Assembly (NCBI GenBank): GCA_947626005.1
Contig: CANQQM010000056.1
Coordinates: forward strand, 1 to 49,619
Reading direction: 5' to 3'
Length of the DNA: 49,619 nt
From: an uncultured Clostridia bacterium
GTDB taxonomy: Bacteria > Bacillota > Clostridia > Christensenellales > Borkfalkiaceae
Shown: piece by piece, positions 16,462 to 25,427 of the stretch
Layout of the letters: each line of letters starts with the position of its first letter
How positions within the stretch are numbered: position 1 is the stretch's first letter
Made by a program: the position numbers and the translations under genes
Notes under the pieces: generated by a model
What the model saw: the letters and a program-made list of their open reading frames with translations, nothing else
Told to the model about the DNA's origin: nothing
Database searches by the model: none

Positions 16462-18275
16462 TTTCTCTCCTCAAGGACGGCCTTGATCCTGCGGATGCCC
16501 GCCGAGGAGGACTGTTCCTTGACGATGCGGAAGCGGCCGAGCTCTCCCGTGTGCGTGACATGCGGCCCGCCGCACATCTCGCGGGAGAAGTCGCCGATGG
16601 AGTAGGTCTTGACGACGTCGCCGTACTTCGCGTCGAACACGCCGACAAACCCTTGCGCGCGCGCCTCCGCGAGCGACATTTCACGGAATACGACGGGAAG
16701 ATCCTCGGCGATCTTTTGGTTGACGAGGTCCTCGACCGCCTTCACCTCCTCCTCCGTCATGGGGCGGGGGAAGTTGAAGTCGAAGCGCATGCGCTCGTCG
16801 GTGATGTTGGACCCCTTCTGGTTGCAGTCGGGGGAGAGGATCTGTTTTAGAGCGGCGTTGAGAAGGTGGGTCGCCGTGTGGTAGCGGGTCGCCGCCTCCG
16901 AATGCGACTCGAGACCGCCCTTCGCCTCCCCTTTCGGGAGGACGCGGCTCTTTTCCTGATGTTCGCGGAAGGCGGCGTCGAAGCCCTCCCTGTCGACGGT
17001 GAGGCCGTGCTCCTTTGCAAGCTCTTCGGTGAGCTCGAGGGGGAAGCCGTAGGTATCGTAGAGGCGGAAGGCCTGCTTGCCGCCGATCTCCTTTTCGGGG
17101 ACATAGGCGGGGTTTTGCTTGGACATGTATTCGTTTTTCCGCGCAATGCCCTGAAGGCACTTCTCGAATTCCTTCATGCCCGACTGGAGGGTCGCCTCGA
17201 AGCGCTCCGCCTCCTCCGTCATGGCGCGGAGGATCTCCTCCTCCTTTTCCGCAAGGAAGGGATAGGAATCGTCGTAAACTTCATGGATGAAGATCTTCGC
17301 GACCTCGCACATCGCCGAGGAGGGAATGCCGAGCTGGCGGCAATAGCGGATGCTGCGGCGCATCACGCGGCGGAGGATGTACCCCGCCCCCACGTTGGAG
17401 GGAAGGATGCCGTTTTTATCGCCGATGAGCATGAGAGAAGTGCGGGTATGGTCTGCGATAATGCGCATGGCGCGGCGGGTCTCCCCGCCCTCGTCGTACT
17501 TCCTTCCCGAGAGCTCCTCGAGCTTTGCGATCGCCCCCGTGAAGAGGTCGGTCTTATATGCGTCCGAAAGGCCGTTCAAAAAGAGCAGCATGCGGTCGAA
17601 TCCGAACCCCGTATCGACATTTTTGTTCGCGAGAGGCTCGTAGCCCTCCGCCGTCTTTTTGTATTGCATGTAGACGTCGTTCCCGATCTCCACGTAGTCG
17701 TCGGGGAAGTGCGGGGCTTCGAGGTTGCGGATGGGATAGAACCATTCGTTGTCGGGGCCGCACGGGGTGCCGACCGTCCCCTCGAGCTCCCACCAGTTGT
17801 CCTCCTTGGGGAGATAAAAGACGTGTTCGGGGCGGACGCCGAGCGCCTTCACGAGCTCCGCCGTCTCATCGTCGCGGGGGGCGCTCGCATTGCCCTCGAA
17901 AACCGTCGTGCACAGCTTGTCCGCGTCGAGGCCGAACACTTCGGTGAGGAGGCCGAAGGTCCACGCCGTCTTTTCCTTCTTGAAATAGTCGCCGAGCGAC
18001 CAGTTCCCCATCATCTCGAAAAAGGTGAAGTGGGAGGCGTCGCCGACGCTGTCGATATCCACCGTTCTCACGCACCCCTGTATGTTGCAGAGCCGCTTCC
18101 CCGCGGGATGGGGCTTGCCGAGAAGATAGGGCATGAGGGGCTGCATCCCCGCCACGTTGAACATGACGCCCGTCGAACCGTCGCCGATGAGCGAGACCGC
18201 GCCGATATCGACGTGTCCGCGGCCCGTGTAGTAGTCGAGCCACTTCTTTCTGAGTTGTTTGGATGTGATCTTCAT
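16458..18275 (-). CDS. alaS: Alanyl-tRNA synthetase, short form without C-Ala domain
   Basis: A 605-residue class II synthetase charging tRNA-Ala. Seen: N-terminal catalytic core with NVAGMQPLMPYLLG and HFTFFEMMGNWSLGDYFK, FDRM, and motif 3 region GAGYILRRVMRR (about 297-308); then the editing domain with zinc residues HTATHLL (about 465-471) and CGGPHVTHTGELG near 569-581. The chain ends right after the editing domain, whereas the usual bacterial enzyme is about 870 residues and continues with a DHHA1/C-Ala domain that aids tRNA binding and dimerisation. The end looks natural: a clean stop and an overlapping downstream gene. Located in an operon after cysS. Confidence 0.93.
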   Translation of the reverse strand: MKITSKQLRKKWLDYYTGRGHVDIGAVSLIGDGSTGVMFNVAGMQPLMPYLLGKPHPAGKRLCNIQGCVRTVDIDSVGDASHFTFFEMMGNWSLGDYFKKEKTAWTFGLLTEVFGLDADKLCTTVFEGNASAPRDDETAELVKALGVRPEHVFYLPKEDNWWELEGTVGTPCGPDNEWFYPIRNLEAPHFPDDYVEIGNDVYMQYKKTAEGYEPLANKNVDTGFGFDRMLLFLNGLSDAYKTDLFTGAIAKLEELSGRKYDEGGETRRAMRIIADHTRTSLMLIGDKNGILPSNVGAGYILRRVMRRSIRYCRQLGIPSSAMCEVAKIFIHEVYDDSYPFLAEKEEEILRAMTEEAERFEATLQSGMKEFEKCLQGIARKNEYMSKQNPAYVPEKEIGGKQAFRLYDTYGFPLELTEELAKEHGLTVDREGFDAAFREHQEKSRVLPKGEAKGGLESHSEAATRYHTATHLLNAALKQILSPDCNQKGSNITDERMRFDFNFPRPMTEEEVKAVEDLVNQKIAEDLPVVFREMSLAEARAQGFVGVFDAKYGDVVKTYSIGDFSREMCGGPHVTHTGELGRFRIVKEQSSSAGIRRIKAVLEERK

Positions 18276-18291
18276 ATTTCTCCTTCCCCGA

Positions 18292-19677
18292 TCAGATCTT
18301 GGTCAGGGTATAACCTTCCTTGCTGTCTTTTACGGCGTAGCCCATCGCGCGGAGGGTGTCGCGCAGTTCGTCCGAACGCGCCCAGTCGCGGGCAAGCCGT
18401 GCCTTTTTCCTCTCCTCGGCGACCGCTTTGACCTCCGCGGGGATCTCCCCCTCTCCGCCGTATTGTTTGAGATATTCCTTCGCGTCCCGCTTGAAGATGC
18501 CGAGGAGGGAATAGGTCTCCCGGACGGCGTTCACGATGCGCCGTGCGCGGGGATCGCCGGCGGCCAGAAGCCGCCCCGCCTCCTTGAAGTCGCCGAAGAG
18601 GTCCGCCAGCGCCTTCGCCGTGTTGAAGTCGTCGTCCATCGCCTCGTCGAAGCGGGCGTCGACCGACTCCTCCTTCCCCTTCTCGTCGGGGAAGGCCGTC
18701 TCGGCGCGGTCGATGAGGGTGTAGAAGCGCACAAGATGGGCCTCCGCATCCGAAAAGAGGGTGTCGGTGATGTTGACGTCGCCGCGGTAGTTGGCGGAAA
18801 GGAGGGCGAATTTAAGCGCCTCGTCCGAATATTTGTCGAGCACGTCCTCCATGAGAAGGACGTTCCCGAGCGACTTGGACATCTTCTGCCCGTTGACTTT
18901 GATGAGCCCGTTGTGCATCCAGTAGTTGGCGAACCGTTGCCCCGTGAGCGCCTCCGTCTGCGCGATCTCGTTCTCGTGGTGGGGGAAGATGAGGTCGCGG
19001 CCGCCGCCGTGGATATCGATGCGGTCGCCGAAGGCGGCGCGGTTCATCGCCGAGCACTCGATGTGCCAGCCCGGCCGCCCCTTCCCCCAAGGGGAATCCC
19101 ACGAAATTTCCCCGGGCTTTGCCGCCTTCCAGAGGGCGAAGTCGTAGGCGTTGTGCTTGTTTTCGTCGTTTTCGACGCGCACGCCGTCGAGCATGTCCTC
19201 CTTTGCCCTCCCCGAGAGCTGTCCGTATGCGGGGAAGGTGTCGACGTCGAAATACACGTCGCCGTTCCCCCCTTCGTAGGCGTGGCCCTTTTCGATGAGG
19301 GAGGAGATGAAGGCGATGATGTCGCCGATGTGCTCGGTCGCCTTGAGCCAGACGGTGGGTTCGTCGATGTGCGCTTTTTGCATGACGGCGTCGATCTTTT
19401 CGATCATGCGGGCGGCGTACTCGTCGGCGGGGATCCCCGTCTCCAGGCTCTTGGCGATGATCTTGTCGTCGACGTCGGTATAGTTGCGGGCATAGGTGAC
19501 CTTATACCCCTTCTTCTCGAGATATTTGCGGAACACGTCGTAGACGAGCGCCTGAAATCCGTGCCCGATGTGCGCCTCTCCCGAGACGGTGATCCCGCAG
19601 GCGTACATCTTCACCTTCCCCTCTTCCAGAGGGACGAACTCTTCCTTTCTTCTTGTCCGCGAATTATAGATCCTCAT
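18292..19677 (-). CDS. cysS: Cysteinyl-tRNA synthetase
   Basis: A 461-residue class I synthetase. Seen: zinc/ATP-site [17 protein letters not shown] near 24-40 (the HIGH motif), [12 protein letters not shown] near 200-211, the zinc His in [10 protein letters not shown], and KMSKSLGN near 264-271. The start at 19677 ([14 protein letters not shown]) matches the family's usual N-terminus and length; an upstream extension to 19752 would run through cysE. It begins 4 nt after the cysE stop, pairing cysteine synthesis with charging of tRNA-Cys, a common Firmicutes arrangement. Confidence 0.96.
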   Translation of the reverse strand: MRIYNSRTRRKEEFVPLEEGKVKMYACGITVSGEAHIGHGFQALVYDVFRKYLEKKGYKVTYARNYTDVDDKIIAKSLETGIPADEYAARMIEKIDAVMQKAHIDEPTVWLKATEHIGDIIAFISSLIEKGHAYEGGNGDVYFDVDTFPAYGQLSGRAKEDMLDGVRVENDENKHNAYDFALWKAAKPGEISWDSPWGKGRPGWHIECSAMNRAAFGDRIDIHGGGRDLIFPHHENEIAQTEALTGQRFANYWMHNGLIKVNGQKMSKSLGNVLLMEDVLDKYSDEALKFALLSANYRGDVNITDTLFSDAEAHLVRFYTLIDRAETAFPDEKGKEESVDARFDEAMDDDFNTAKALADLFGDFKEAGRLLAAGDPRARRIVNAVRETYSLLGIFKRDAKEYLKQYGGEGEIPAEVKAVAEERKKARLARDWARSDELRDTLRAMGYAVKDSKEGYTLTKI

Positions 19678-19681
19678 ATCT

Positions 19682-20326
19682 TTACTCTCTATCCTGCCCG
19701 TCTTTTCGGGCAAGCGCCTCTTCGAGCGCAAACACCCGCTCCCGAAGCGCACAAAGTTCCTTTACGACGGGATCCTCCTTTTCGGGGAGGAGGTCCTGCG
19801 TCTTTTCCCCGTTGATGCGCACGATGCGCCCGGGGACGCCGACGACCGTCGCATAGGGCGGGACTTCCTTCAAAACGACCGCCCCCGCGCCGATGCGTGC
19901 GCCCTCTCCCACCGTGAATCCGCCGAGCACCTTCGCCCCGCAGGAGATGACGGCGCCCCGCTTGACCGTCGGATGGCGCTTTCCCTTCTCCTTTCCCGTG
20001 CCGCCGAGGGTCACCCCCTGGTAGATGACGACCCCCTCCTCGACCTCCGCGGTCTCGCCGATGACGACGCCCGCGCCGTGGTCGATAAAGACGCCCGGGG
20101 CGATCTTCGCGGCGGGGTGGATCTCGATCCCCGTGCGGAATTTCGCCCATTGGGAAATTTGACGGGCAAGGAGGCGGAGGTGCAGTTTATAAAAGAAGGC
20201 GGCGCGGCGGTGCCAGATGAGCGCCCGAACGCCCGAATAGGTCAGCCAGATCTCGAACTTGCTTCGCGCGGCGGGATCGTTCCGCTTCGCCGCGTCGATG
20301 TCCATACGGAGCTTTTTGAAAAACAT
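19682..20326 (-). CDS. cysE: Serine O-acetyltransferase
   Basis: A 214-residue hexapeptide-repeat enzyme making O-acetylserine from serine and acetyl-CoA, the first step of cysteine synthesis. Seen: MDIDAAKRNDPAARSKFEIWLTYSGVRAL at the N-terminus, catalytic-site FIDHGAGVVIGETAEV (about 91-106), YQGVTLGGTGKEKGKRHP (about 114-131), and the C-terminal VGVPGRIVRI. The ATG at 20326 is preferred to a TTG 18 nt upstream because AGGGGGA precedes it. Start of the cysE-cysS core of the operon. Confidence 0.95.
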   Translation of the reverse strand: MFFKKLRMDIDAAKRNDPAARSKFEIWLTYSGVRALIWHRRAAFFYKLHLRLLARQISQWAKFRTGIEIHPAAKIAPGVFIDHGAGVVIGETAEVEEGVVIYQGVTLGGTGKEKGKRHPTVKRGAVISCGAKVLGGFTVGEGARIGAGAVVLKEVPPYATVVGVPGRIVRINGEKTQDLLPEKEDPVVKELCALRERVFALEEALARKDGQDRE

Positions 20327-20368
20327 GGCGGTCCCCCTTTCCAACGTATGCGAGGGGAAGAAAACGCG

Positions 20369-21001
20369 TTACTCTCCCTCCCGCGCGATGGGAAGGGAGG
20401 TGATGTGATATTCCGCAAGACAGGCGTCCCGCATTTCGGGATTGAAGATCTTCTGCGCAAGGAGATATTCGCAGACGACGTCGCGCACGCTCTCGGAGGA
20501 GAAGGCAAATCCGCACACCGTGAGGAGGGCAATGACGTCGGGAAGCTGCATGCGGGAGGTGAGCGCCAGCGCCAAAACGAGGTTCTTTTCGGGATAGAGC
20601 TTGCCGCGCACGATCTTCTCCCAGAAGCGCGGCTCGACGGAGAGCATCCGCCCCGCCGACTCCGCCGTCTCGTCGCACCGCTTGAGGGCGGCGGGCAGGA
20701 GTTTTTTGAAGGTGACCTTCTCGAAGGGGTCGTGCAGGGCCTCCCGAAGGGTGCGGAAGCGGAAGGAGAAGGTGAAGTCGGTGTCCTCGAGCCCCGCTTT
20801 GAAGCGTTCGAGGAGGACTTCGGCGTCCGCCTGACGGCAGAGCCGCTTCTCCGAGGGATCCCGCCGCGCCACGTTGCCGTCGGGGGCGACATAGATCATA
20901 TCGGGCATGCGATACCCGTCGATCGCGCTGAGTTTGACGTAGTCCGAATAGCGCGATGCGAAGTATTCGTCGAGCCCTTTCAAATAAGCCGGTCGGTCCA
21001 T
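20369..21001 (-). CDS. Helical HTH-like domain protein of unknown function
   Basis: A 210-residue soluble protein. The C-terminal 80 residues (RMLSVEPRFWEKIVRGKLYP, then LALALTSRMQLPDVIALL and GFAFSSESVRDVVCEYLLAQKIF) resemble a helical, XRE-like domain frequently attached to varied enzymes in Clostridia, where it is described only as a conserved helical domain. The N-terminal 110 residues are unfamiliar. The ATG at 21001 is preferred to a longer start 36 nt upstream. It is 42 nt upstream of cysE on the same strand and is probably the first gene of the operon, divergent from the DeoR gene with which it shares a 288-bp control region. Confidence 0.6.
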   Translation of the reverse strand: MDRPAYLKGLDEYFASRYSDYVKLSAIDGYRMPDMIYVAPDGNVARRDPSEKRLCRQADAEVLLERFKAGLEDTDFTFSFRFRTLREALHDPFEKVTFKKLLPAALKRCDETAESAGRMLSVEPRFWEKIVRGKLYPEKNLVLALALTSRMQLPDVIALLTVCGFAFSSESVRDVVCEYLLAQKIFNPEMRDACLAEYHITSLPIAREGE

Positions 21002-21158
21002 AATCGGTATTTTACCAAACGCGGCAAAAAAAGGCAACCGATTTCGCCCCCTTTGCGCGCACGCACATAAAATTTACGCGCGGGGGGAATTTTCCCCTTT
21101 TGCGCCCTCCTTCGGAAATTCGTTCGCTTTGTTGTCAAATTTTTTCGTTGTGTTTCGT

Positions 21159-21175
21159 CACAATTTGAACAAAAA
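21159..21175. promoter_or_regulatory. Left half of an operator-like inverted repeat
   Basis: CACAATTTGAACAAAAA is the reverse complement, with one mismatch, of 21235-21251. The two arms are separated by 59 bp within the divergent control region of the DeoR-family gene, suggesting a looped or double operator. Confidence 0.5.
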
Positions 21176-21229
21176 ACCAAAAATTACACATTTTTTCTGC
21201 AAATATTCGAAAACGGACGCGAAAACCGC

Positions 21230-21258
21230 TTGATTTTTTGTTCAAACTGTGTTAGAAT
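21230..21258 (+). promoter_or_regulatory. Promoter of the DeoR-family gene, with operator in the spacer
   Basis: TTGATT, 17-bp spacer, TAGAAT. The spacer holds the right arm of the inverted repeat (TTTTTGTTCAAACTGTG, 21235-21251), so a bound regulator would block RNA polymerase; autoregulation is inferred. Confidence 0.65.
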
Positions 21259-21289
21259 GAATCAGGAAGATGATAAGGAGGAAGATTTT

Positions 21290-22048
21290 ATGAAACGTGA
21301 CCGCATCGAAGAGATCGCCGAACTTCTCGACAAGCGCGGCAAACTCACCCTCGAACAGCTCGACGACTATTTTCCCCACGTCTCGCAGATGACCTTGCGG
21401 CGCGACCTTTTCCAGCTCGAACAGGAAGGCCGCATCATCCGTGTCCGCGGCGGGGCTATGTCCGTGAAGGAAGTGCAGAAGGTCTCGGGAGAGCCCTACA
21501 CCAAGAAAACCACCATCCACACCGACGAAAAGATCAAGATCGCCCAGAAGGCGGCGCGGCTCATCGACGAGAACAGCTCCATCTTCATGGACGGCGGCAC
21601 GACGGCGATGTACCTCGCAAAGGAAATGCCCGATATTCAGGTACATGTCTTTACCAACGGGCTTGCCGTGGCCATCGAACTCGCCCAGAAGAAGAACATC
21701 AACTTAACCGTCCTCGGCGGGCAGGTCTTGAAGGATAACCTCTCGACCGCCTCTCCCGTCGCCAAGTCCTATTTCGACAATACCAACTTCGAACTTGCCA
21801 TCATCTCGGCGTCGGCGTTCACCCCCGAGAACGGCTTCTCGTGCGGATCGCAAGTCGAGGCAGACCTCCTCAAGATGACCCGCAGCAAGGCAAAGGCCAT
21901 GTACATGATGCTCGACAGCTCCAAGATCGGGAAGATCATGCCCTACACCTTTGCGCGGCTCGAGGATATAGACGTGCTCATCACCGACGATAACTTCCCC
22001 GCAGAGCTCAAGGAGCGCTTCACCCAGCACGATATCGTCGTCATGTGA
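21290..22048 (+). CDS. DeoR-family transcriptional regulator
   Basis: A 252-residue sugar-phosphate-responsive regulator. Seen: N-terminal winged HTH (1-57) with SQMTLRRDLFQLEQEGRIIRVRGGA, the DeoR signature, and a C-terminal sugar-isomerase-like sensor domain with FMDGGTTAMYLAKEM (about 99-113), TNGLAVAIEL (about 120-129) and SASAFTPENGFSC. The ATG at 21290 follows AAGGAGG by 8 nt; the frame upstream has no ribosome site. Such regulators usually control a neighbouring sugar operon, but none is adjacent: on one side lies the helical-protein/cysE operon, on the other a repeat region. A strong terminator follows directly. Confidence 0.92.
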   Translation: MKRDRIEEIAELLDKRGKLTLEQLDDYFPHVSQMTLRRDLFQLEQEGRIIRVRGGAMSVKEVQKVSGEPYTKKTTIHTDEKIKIAQKAARLIDENSSIFMDGGTTAMYLAKEMPDIQVHVFTNGLAVAIELAQKKNINLTVLGGQVLKDNLSTASPVAKSYFDNTNFELAIISASAFTPENGFSCGSQVEADLLKMTRSKAKAMYMMLDSSKIGKIMPYTFARLEDIDVLITDDNFPAELKERFTQHDIVVM

Positions 22049-22056
22049 TCGATAGG

Positions 22057-22096
22057 AAAGAAGGGAGACGGACCGCCGTCTCCCTTCTTTTTTTGC
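22057..22096 (+). terminator. Terminator of the DeoR-family gene
   Basis: AAGAAGGGAGACGG pairs with CCGTCTCCCTTCTT and is followed by a T run, about 10 bp after the stop codon. Confidence 0.9.
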
Positions 22097-22272
22097 CCCC
22101 ATTTCCCTGTTTTGGCGATATGGGGTCGGAAACCCGCCCCCCATCCGTCACGGCTTCGCCGTGCCACCCTCCCCCCACAGGGGGTAGGGCTTGGGCGCCA
22201 AGGGCTCCCCTCTTTTCTCTTGCCCCCTCCATCGGAGGGGGGTAGGGGGGTGGGCCGTTAATCAGACAACGT

Positions 22273-22379
22273 CCGTTTCGGCGGCAGGGACCGCCGAAAC
22301 CCCGGAGCGGAGGCCACCGCTCCTGTCGCGCGCCGCTCACAGCCCACCGGGCTGTTGAGTAGGAATGGCGCGCTCCACC
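22273..22379 (-). repeat. Interspersed 107-bp repeat, copy B
   Basis: Inverted partner of 7516-7622 with three T/C differences. The whole stretch from 22097 to 22420 is repeat-rich and gene-free: besides this copy it holds CCCCATCCGTCACGGC at about 22139-22154 (also next to copy A) and twice a GGGGGGTAGGGGGGTGGGC tract (about 22236-22254 and 22386-22404). In copy A the two blocks are adjacent; here about 105 bp separate them. Confidence 0.85.
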
Positions 22380-22420
22380 GTCGGAGGGGGGTAGGGGGGT
22401 GGGCAGTTTCTCAACCAAGC

Positions 22421-22450
22421 AAAAAAGACGCACCGTGGTGCGTCTTTTTT
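22421..22450 (-). terminator. Terminator of pckG
   Basis: AAAAAAGACGCACC and GGTGCGTCTTTTTT form a near-perfect hairpin with T runs on both sides, 11 bp after the pckG stop. Confidence 0.88.
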
Positions 22451-22460
22451 GAGTTTCCCG

Positions 22461-24227
22461 TTATGCTTCGCAGTTTTTCTTGAGGGTCTCGAGGCTCTCT
22501 TTGAGCTCCTTCGGAAGGCGGTCGCCGAACTGCTTATAGTACTCTTCGATCTCGTCCGCCTCGGCGCGCCAGCGCTTCTTGTCGACGTAGAGGATGCTCT
22601 CGAGCGTCTCCCTCGATTCGTCGAGGCCTTCGAGGTCGATATCCTCCGCATACGGGACGTACCCGATCGCCGTCTCCCGCGCCTTGACCTCTCCGTCGCA
22701 GCGCTTCAAGATCCATTCGAGGACGCGCATATTGTCGCCGAAGCCCGGCCAGAGGAATTCGCCGTCCTTGCCCTGACGGAACCAGTTGACGTTGAAGATC
22801 TTGGGAGGATTTTTGACCTTCTTCCCCATCTCGATCCAGTGGGCGAAGTAATCGGCCATATGGTAGCCCGCAAACGGCTTCATCGCCATGGGGTCGTGGC
22901 GGAGGACGCCGACCGCGCCCGTCGCCGCCGCCGTCGTCTCCGAACTCATGACGGAGCCGACGAACACGCCGTGATTCCAGTCTCTCGACTGATAGACGAG
23001 GGGGGTCGTCGTCGCCCTTCTGCCGCCGAACACGATCGCGTCGAGCGGAACGCCTTCCTTCGAATCGAATTCGGGGGAGAGGCAGGGGCAGCCCTTGGCG
23101 GGAGCGGTGAATCTCGAATTGGGATGGGCGGCCTTGACCCCGCGGGAGGGCGTCCAGTCGTCGCCGAGCCAGTCGATGAGCTTTTCGGGAGGGTTCTTGG
23201 TGAGGCCCTCCCACCAGACGGTGTTGTCGGAGGGGTCGATCGCGACGTTGGTGAAGATGGTGCCCTGCTTGGTCGCGGCAAGGGCGTTCGGATTGCTCTT
23301 TGCGTTGGTGCCGGGCGCAACGCCGAAGAATCCGTTCTCGGGGTTGACCGCCCACAGTCTCCCGTCGGCGCCGACGCGGATCCACGCGATGTCGTCGCCC
23401 ACGCATTCCACCTTATACCCCTTCTCGAGGTAGTGCTTGGGGGGGATGAGCATGGCAAGGTTGGTCTTGCCGCATGCCGAAGGGAAGGCGGCGGCGAGGT
23501 ACTTCTTCTTGCCGTCGGGGAAGGTGACGCCGAGAATGAGCATGTGCTCCGCCATCCAGCCCTCATTCTTCCCGAGGTAGGACGCGATGCGGAGGGCAAA
23601 GCACTTCTTGCCGAGAAGGACGTTCCCGCCGTATGCGGAGTTGACGGAGATGATGGTGTTGTCCTCGGGGAAGTGCATGATGTAGCGCTTCTCGGGGTCG
23701 ACGTCGCACTTGCAGTGGAAGCCCTTGATGAAGTCGCCGTCCTCCCCGAGGGCGTCGTAGCACGCCGTGCCGACGCGGGTCATGATCGCCATGTTGAGGA
23801 CGACGTAGATGGAGTCGGTCACCTCGATCCCGATCTTGGAGAAGGGAGAGCCGAGGACGCCCATCGAGTAGGGAATGACGTACATGGTGCGCCCCTTCAT
23901 CTTCCCGCGGGCGATCTCGCCGCAGAGAGCATACGCCTCCTTCGGGTCCATCCAGTAGTTGATGGGGCCTGCGTCGTCCTTGTTTTTGCAGCAGATGAAG
24001 GTGCGGTCCTCGACGCGGGCGACGTCGTTCTTCGCGGTGCGGTGGTAGTAGCAGCCGGGGAGCTTCTCCTGATTGAGACGGATCATTTCCCCCGTTCTTA
24101 CTCCCTCTTCCCGAAGGGCCGCAAGCTGTTCTTCGCTCCCGTCGATCCAGACGATCTTGTCGGGCTCGGCAAGCGCAGCGCTCTTCTCGACAAAGTCGAG
24201 CACCTTTTTATTTTGGGTGAGTGCCAT
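22461..24227 (-). CDS. pckG: Phosphoenolpyruvate carboxykinase (GTP)
   Basis: A 588-residue GTP-dependent PEPCK interconverting oxaloacetate + GTP and PEP + CO2 + GDP. Seen: SVNSAYGGNVLLGKKCFALRIAS (about 194-216), the kinase P-loop AAFPSACGKTNLAML (246-260), nucleotide-site DDIAWIRVG, and FGGRRATTTPLVYQS. These are hallmarks of the GTP family, not the ATP-type PckA common in Bacilli. Length is typical. The ATG at 24227 follows AGGAGG by 7 nt. Monocistronic, with its own promoter and terminator; in fermenting anaerobes the enzyme often runs toward oxaloacetate. Confidence 0.96.
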   Translation of the reverse strand: MALTQNKKVLDFVEKSAALAEPDKIVWIDGSEEQLAALREEGVRTGEMIRLNQEKLPGCYYHRTAKNDVARVEDRTFICCKNKDDAGPINYWMDPKEAYALCGEIARGKMKGRTMYVIPYSMGVLGSPFSKIGIEVTDSIYVVLNMAIMTRVGTACYDALGEDGDFIKGFHCKCDVDPEKRYIMHFPEDNTIISVNSAYGGNVLLGKKCFALRIASYLGKNEGWMAEHMLILGVTFPDGKKKYLAAAFPSACGKTNLAMLIPPKHYLEKGYKVECVGDDIAWIRVGADGRLWAVNPENGFFGVAPGTNAKSNPNALAATKQGTIFTNVAIDPSDNTVWWEGLTKNPPEKLIDWLGDDWTPSRGVKAAHPNSRFTAPAKGCPCLSPEFDSKEGVPLDAIVFGGRRATTTPLVYQSRDWNHGVFVGSVMSSETTAAATGAVGVLRHDPMAMKPFAGYHMADYFAHWIEMGKKVKNPPKIFNVNWFRQGKDGEFLWPGFGDNMRVLEWILKRCDGEVKARETAIGYVPYAEDIDLEGLDESRETLESILYVDKKRWRAEADEIEEYYKQFGDRLPKELKESLETLKKNCEA

Positions 24228-24289
24228 AGAAATCCTCCTGTTGTTTTCCCTTTTGCGGACGGCGGGAAGTCCCTTCCGTCCCATGATAC

Positions 24290-24318
24290 ATTATACCACA
24301 AACGGAGGAAGTTGTAAA
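24290..24318 (-). promoter_or_regulatory. pckG promoter
   Basis: On the - strand: TTTACA, 17-bp spacer, TATAAT; leader about 55 nt. Confidence 0.75.
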
Positions 24319-24356
24319 CAAAATCCGCGCGGATTTTCGCGCGGAATACGAAGTTC

Positions 24357-25310
24357 TCAGCTTGAAGAGAGGGTCGCATACTCCCCCGTGTCGGCGGACT
24401 GGAACACGACGTAAAATCCTTCCTCATCCGAAAAGTGGGAGGCGGGGACGAAACAGCAGATCTTCTTCATCTCCTCGGGGGGTTCCCCCTTTGCCTCGAC
24501 GGCAACGCAGAGGTATTCGGGGATCCCCTCCCTGTAGAGGACGCCGAGGAGCGCTTCCCCCTCCTTCACCCATTCGGAGTGCGGAAAGATCTTTCCGAGC
24601 CGTTCGTCCCGCGGAAGGGAGGAGAAGGCCTTTTCGAGTTTTTCGCGCACCGTGTTGTAGTATGTAAGCGTTCCTTTGGGACGGAGAAAAGGAGGGACCG
24701 CCTCTTCATCCCCTCGAGTTTTTTGCCCCTCCTCTTGCGCCGCGCCGCCGCTTTGAGGGACGCCATTTTCATGAGAAGGACGGAAGTAGTCGCTTGCGGC
24801 GATCGCCTCGTCGTCGTACCCCTTCCGAAAGGGGGGCTCTTCCTCCTTTTCGGGGAGCGGGGTCGTCGGGGCAAGGGGGACGTTATTGGGGGAAAACGCG
24901 GGGAGCTCGGTCGGCGGGAGCGGGTTGGGGATGGGTCTCTTTCCCCCCGAGACCGCCTCGAGGAGGGGAAGATGGGAGGAGGGCGCCGCGCCGCAGCTCC
25001 CGAACGCGACGGCCTCGATATCCCCGCGGACAAAGACGAGGAGGACGGAAAACCCCGCCTTTATCGAGGGGGAAGGGTCGAGGCGGATGCTCTCCCTCCC
25101 TTTGAGTTCAAAGACGAAGGTCTCCCCCTCCGCGCAAAAGACGAGGGCGTACCTTCCCTCCCGCAGGGGAGCGATGCCGAGGATGCGGGGCGTGAGGGTG
25201 AGCGCCGTCCCAAGCCGTTCGGCGTACACCGCGCCCGAGAGCGCCGCTCCGTCGGCGGAAAACCCCTTCTTCATCTCCTTGAGCACGCAGATGCGTTTTT
25301 CGTATGCCAT
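24357..25310 (-). CDS. Conserved clostridial protein of unknown function
   Basis: A 317-residue protein without signal peptide or membrane span. The N-terminal domain (about 1-105) begins KRICVLKEMKKGFSADG and is beta-rich; a Pro/Glu linker follows (about 125-215); the C-terminal domain (about 218-317) contains YYNTVREKLEKAF, HSEWVKEGE, PEYLCVAVEAKG, CCFVPASHF and VVFQSADTGE. This two-domain layout occurs in other Clostridia, so far as I recall, without known function. AAGGAG lies 8 nt before the ATG. It ends just upstream of the pckG promoter and appears to be transcribed separately. Confidence 0.7.
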   Translation of the reverse strand: MAYEKRICVLKEMKKGFSADGAALSGAVYAERLGTALTLTPRILGIAPLREGRYALVFCAEGETFVFELKGRESIRLDPSPSIKAGFSVLLVFVRGDIEAVAFGSCGAAPSSHLPLLEAVSGGKRPIPNPLPPTELPAFSPNNVPLAPTTPLPEKEEEPPFRKGYDDEAIAASDYFRPSHENGVPQSGGAAQEEGQKTRGDEEAVPPFLRPKGTLTYYNTVREKLEKAFSSLPRDERLGKIFPHSEWVKEGEALLGVLYREGIPEYLCVAVEAKGEPPEEMKKICCFVPASHFSDEEGFYVVFQSADTGEYATLSSS

Positions 25311-25391
25311 AGCCGTTCTCCTTCTATGGAAGTATAGCGCATCTTCCGTTGAAAAGAAGGGGGGATGTTGTCGAAAAAGGTCGAAAAAAGC

Positions 25392-25418
25392 AAAAAAGCC
25401 CGAGAGGACTTCTCGGGC
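25392..25418 (-). terminator. Terminator of the rsmG-YpsA operon
   Basis: GCCCGAGA pairs with TCTCGGGC around a 5-nt loop and is followed by six T residues on the - strand, 10 bp after the stop at 25428. Confidence 0.85.
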
Positions 25419-25427
25419 AACCTTCCC

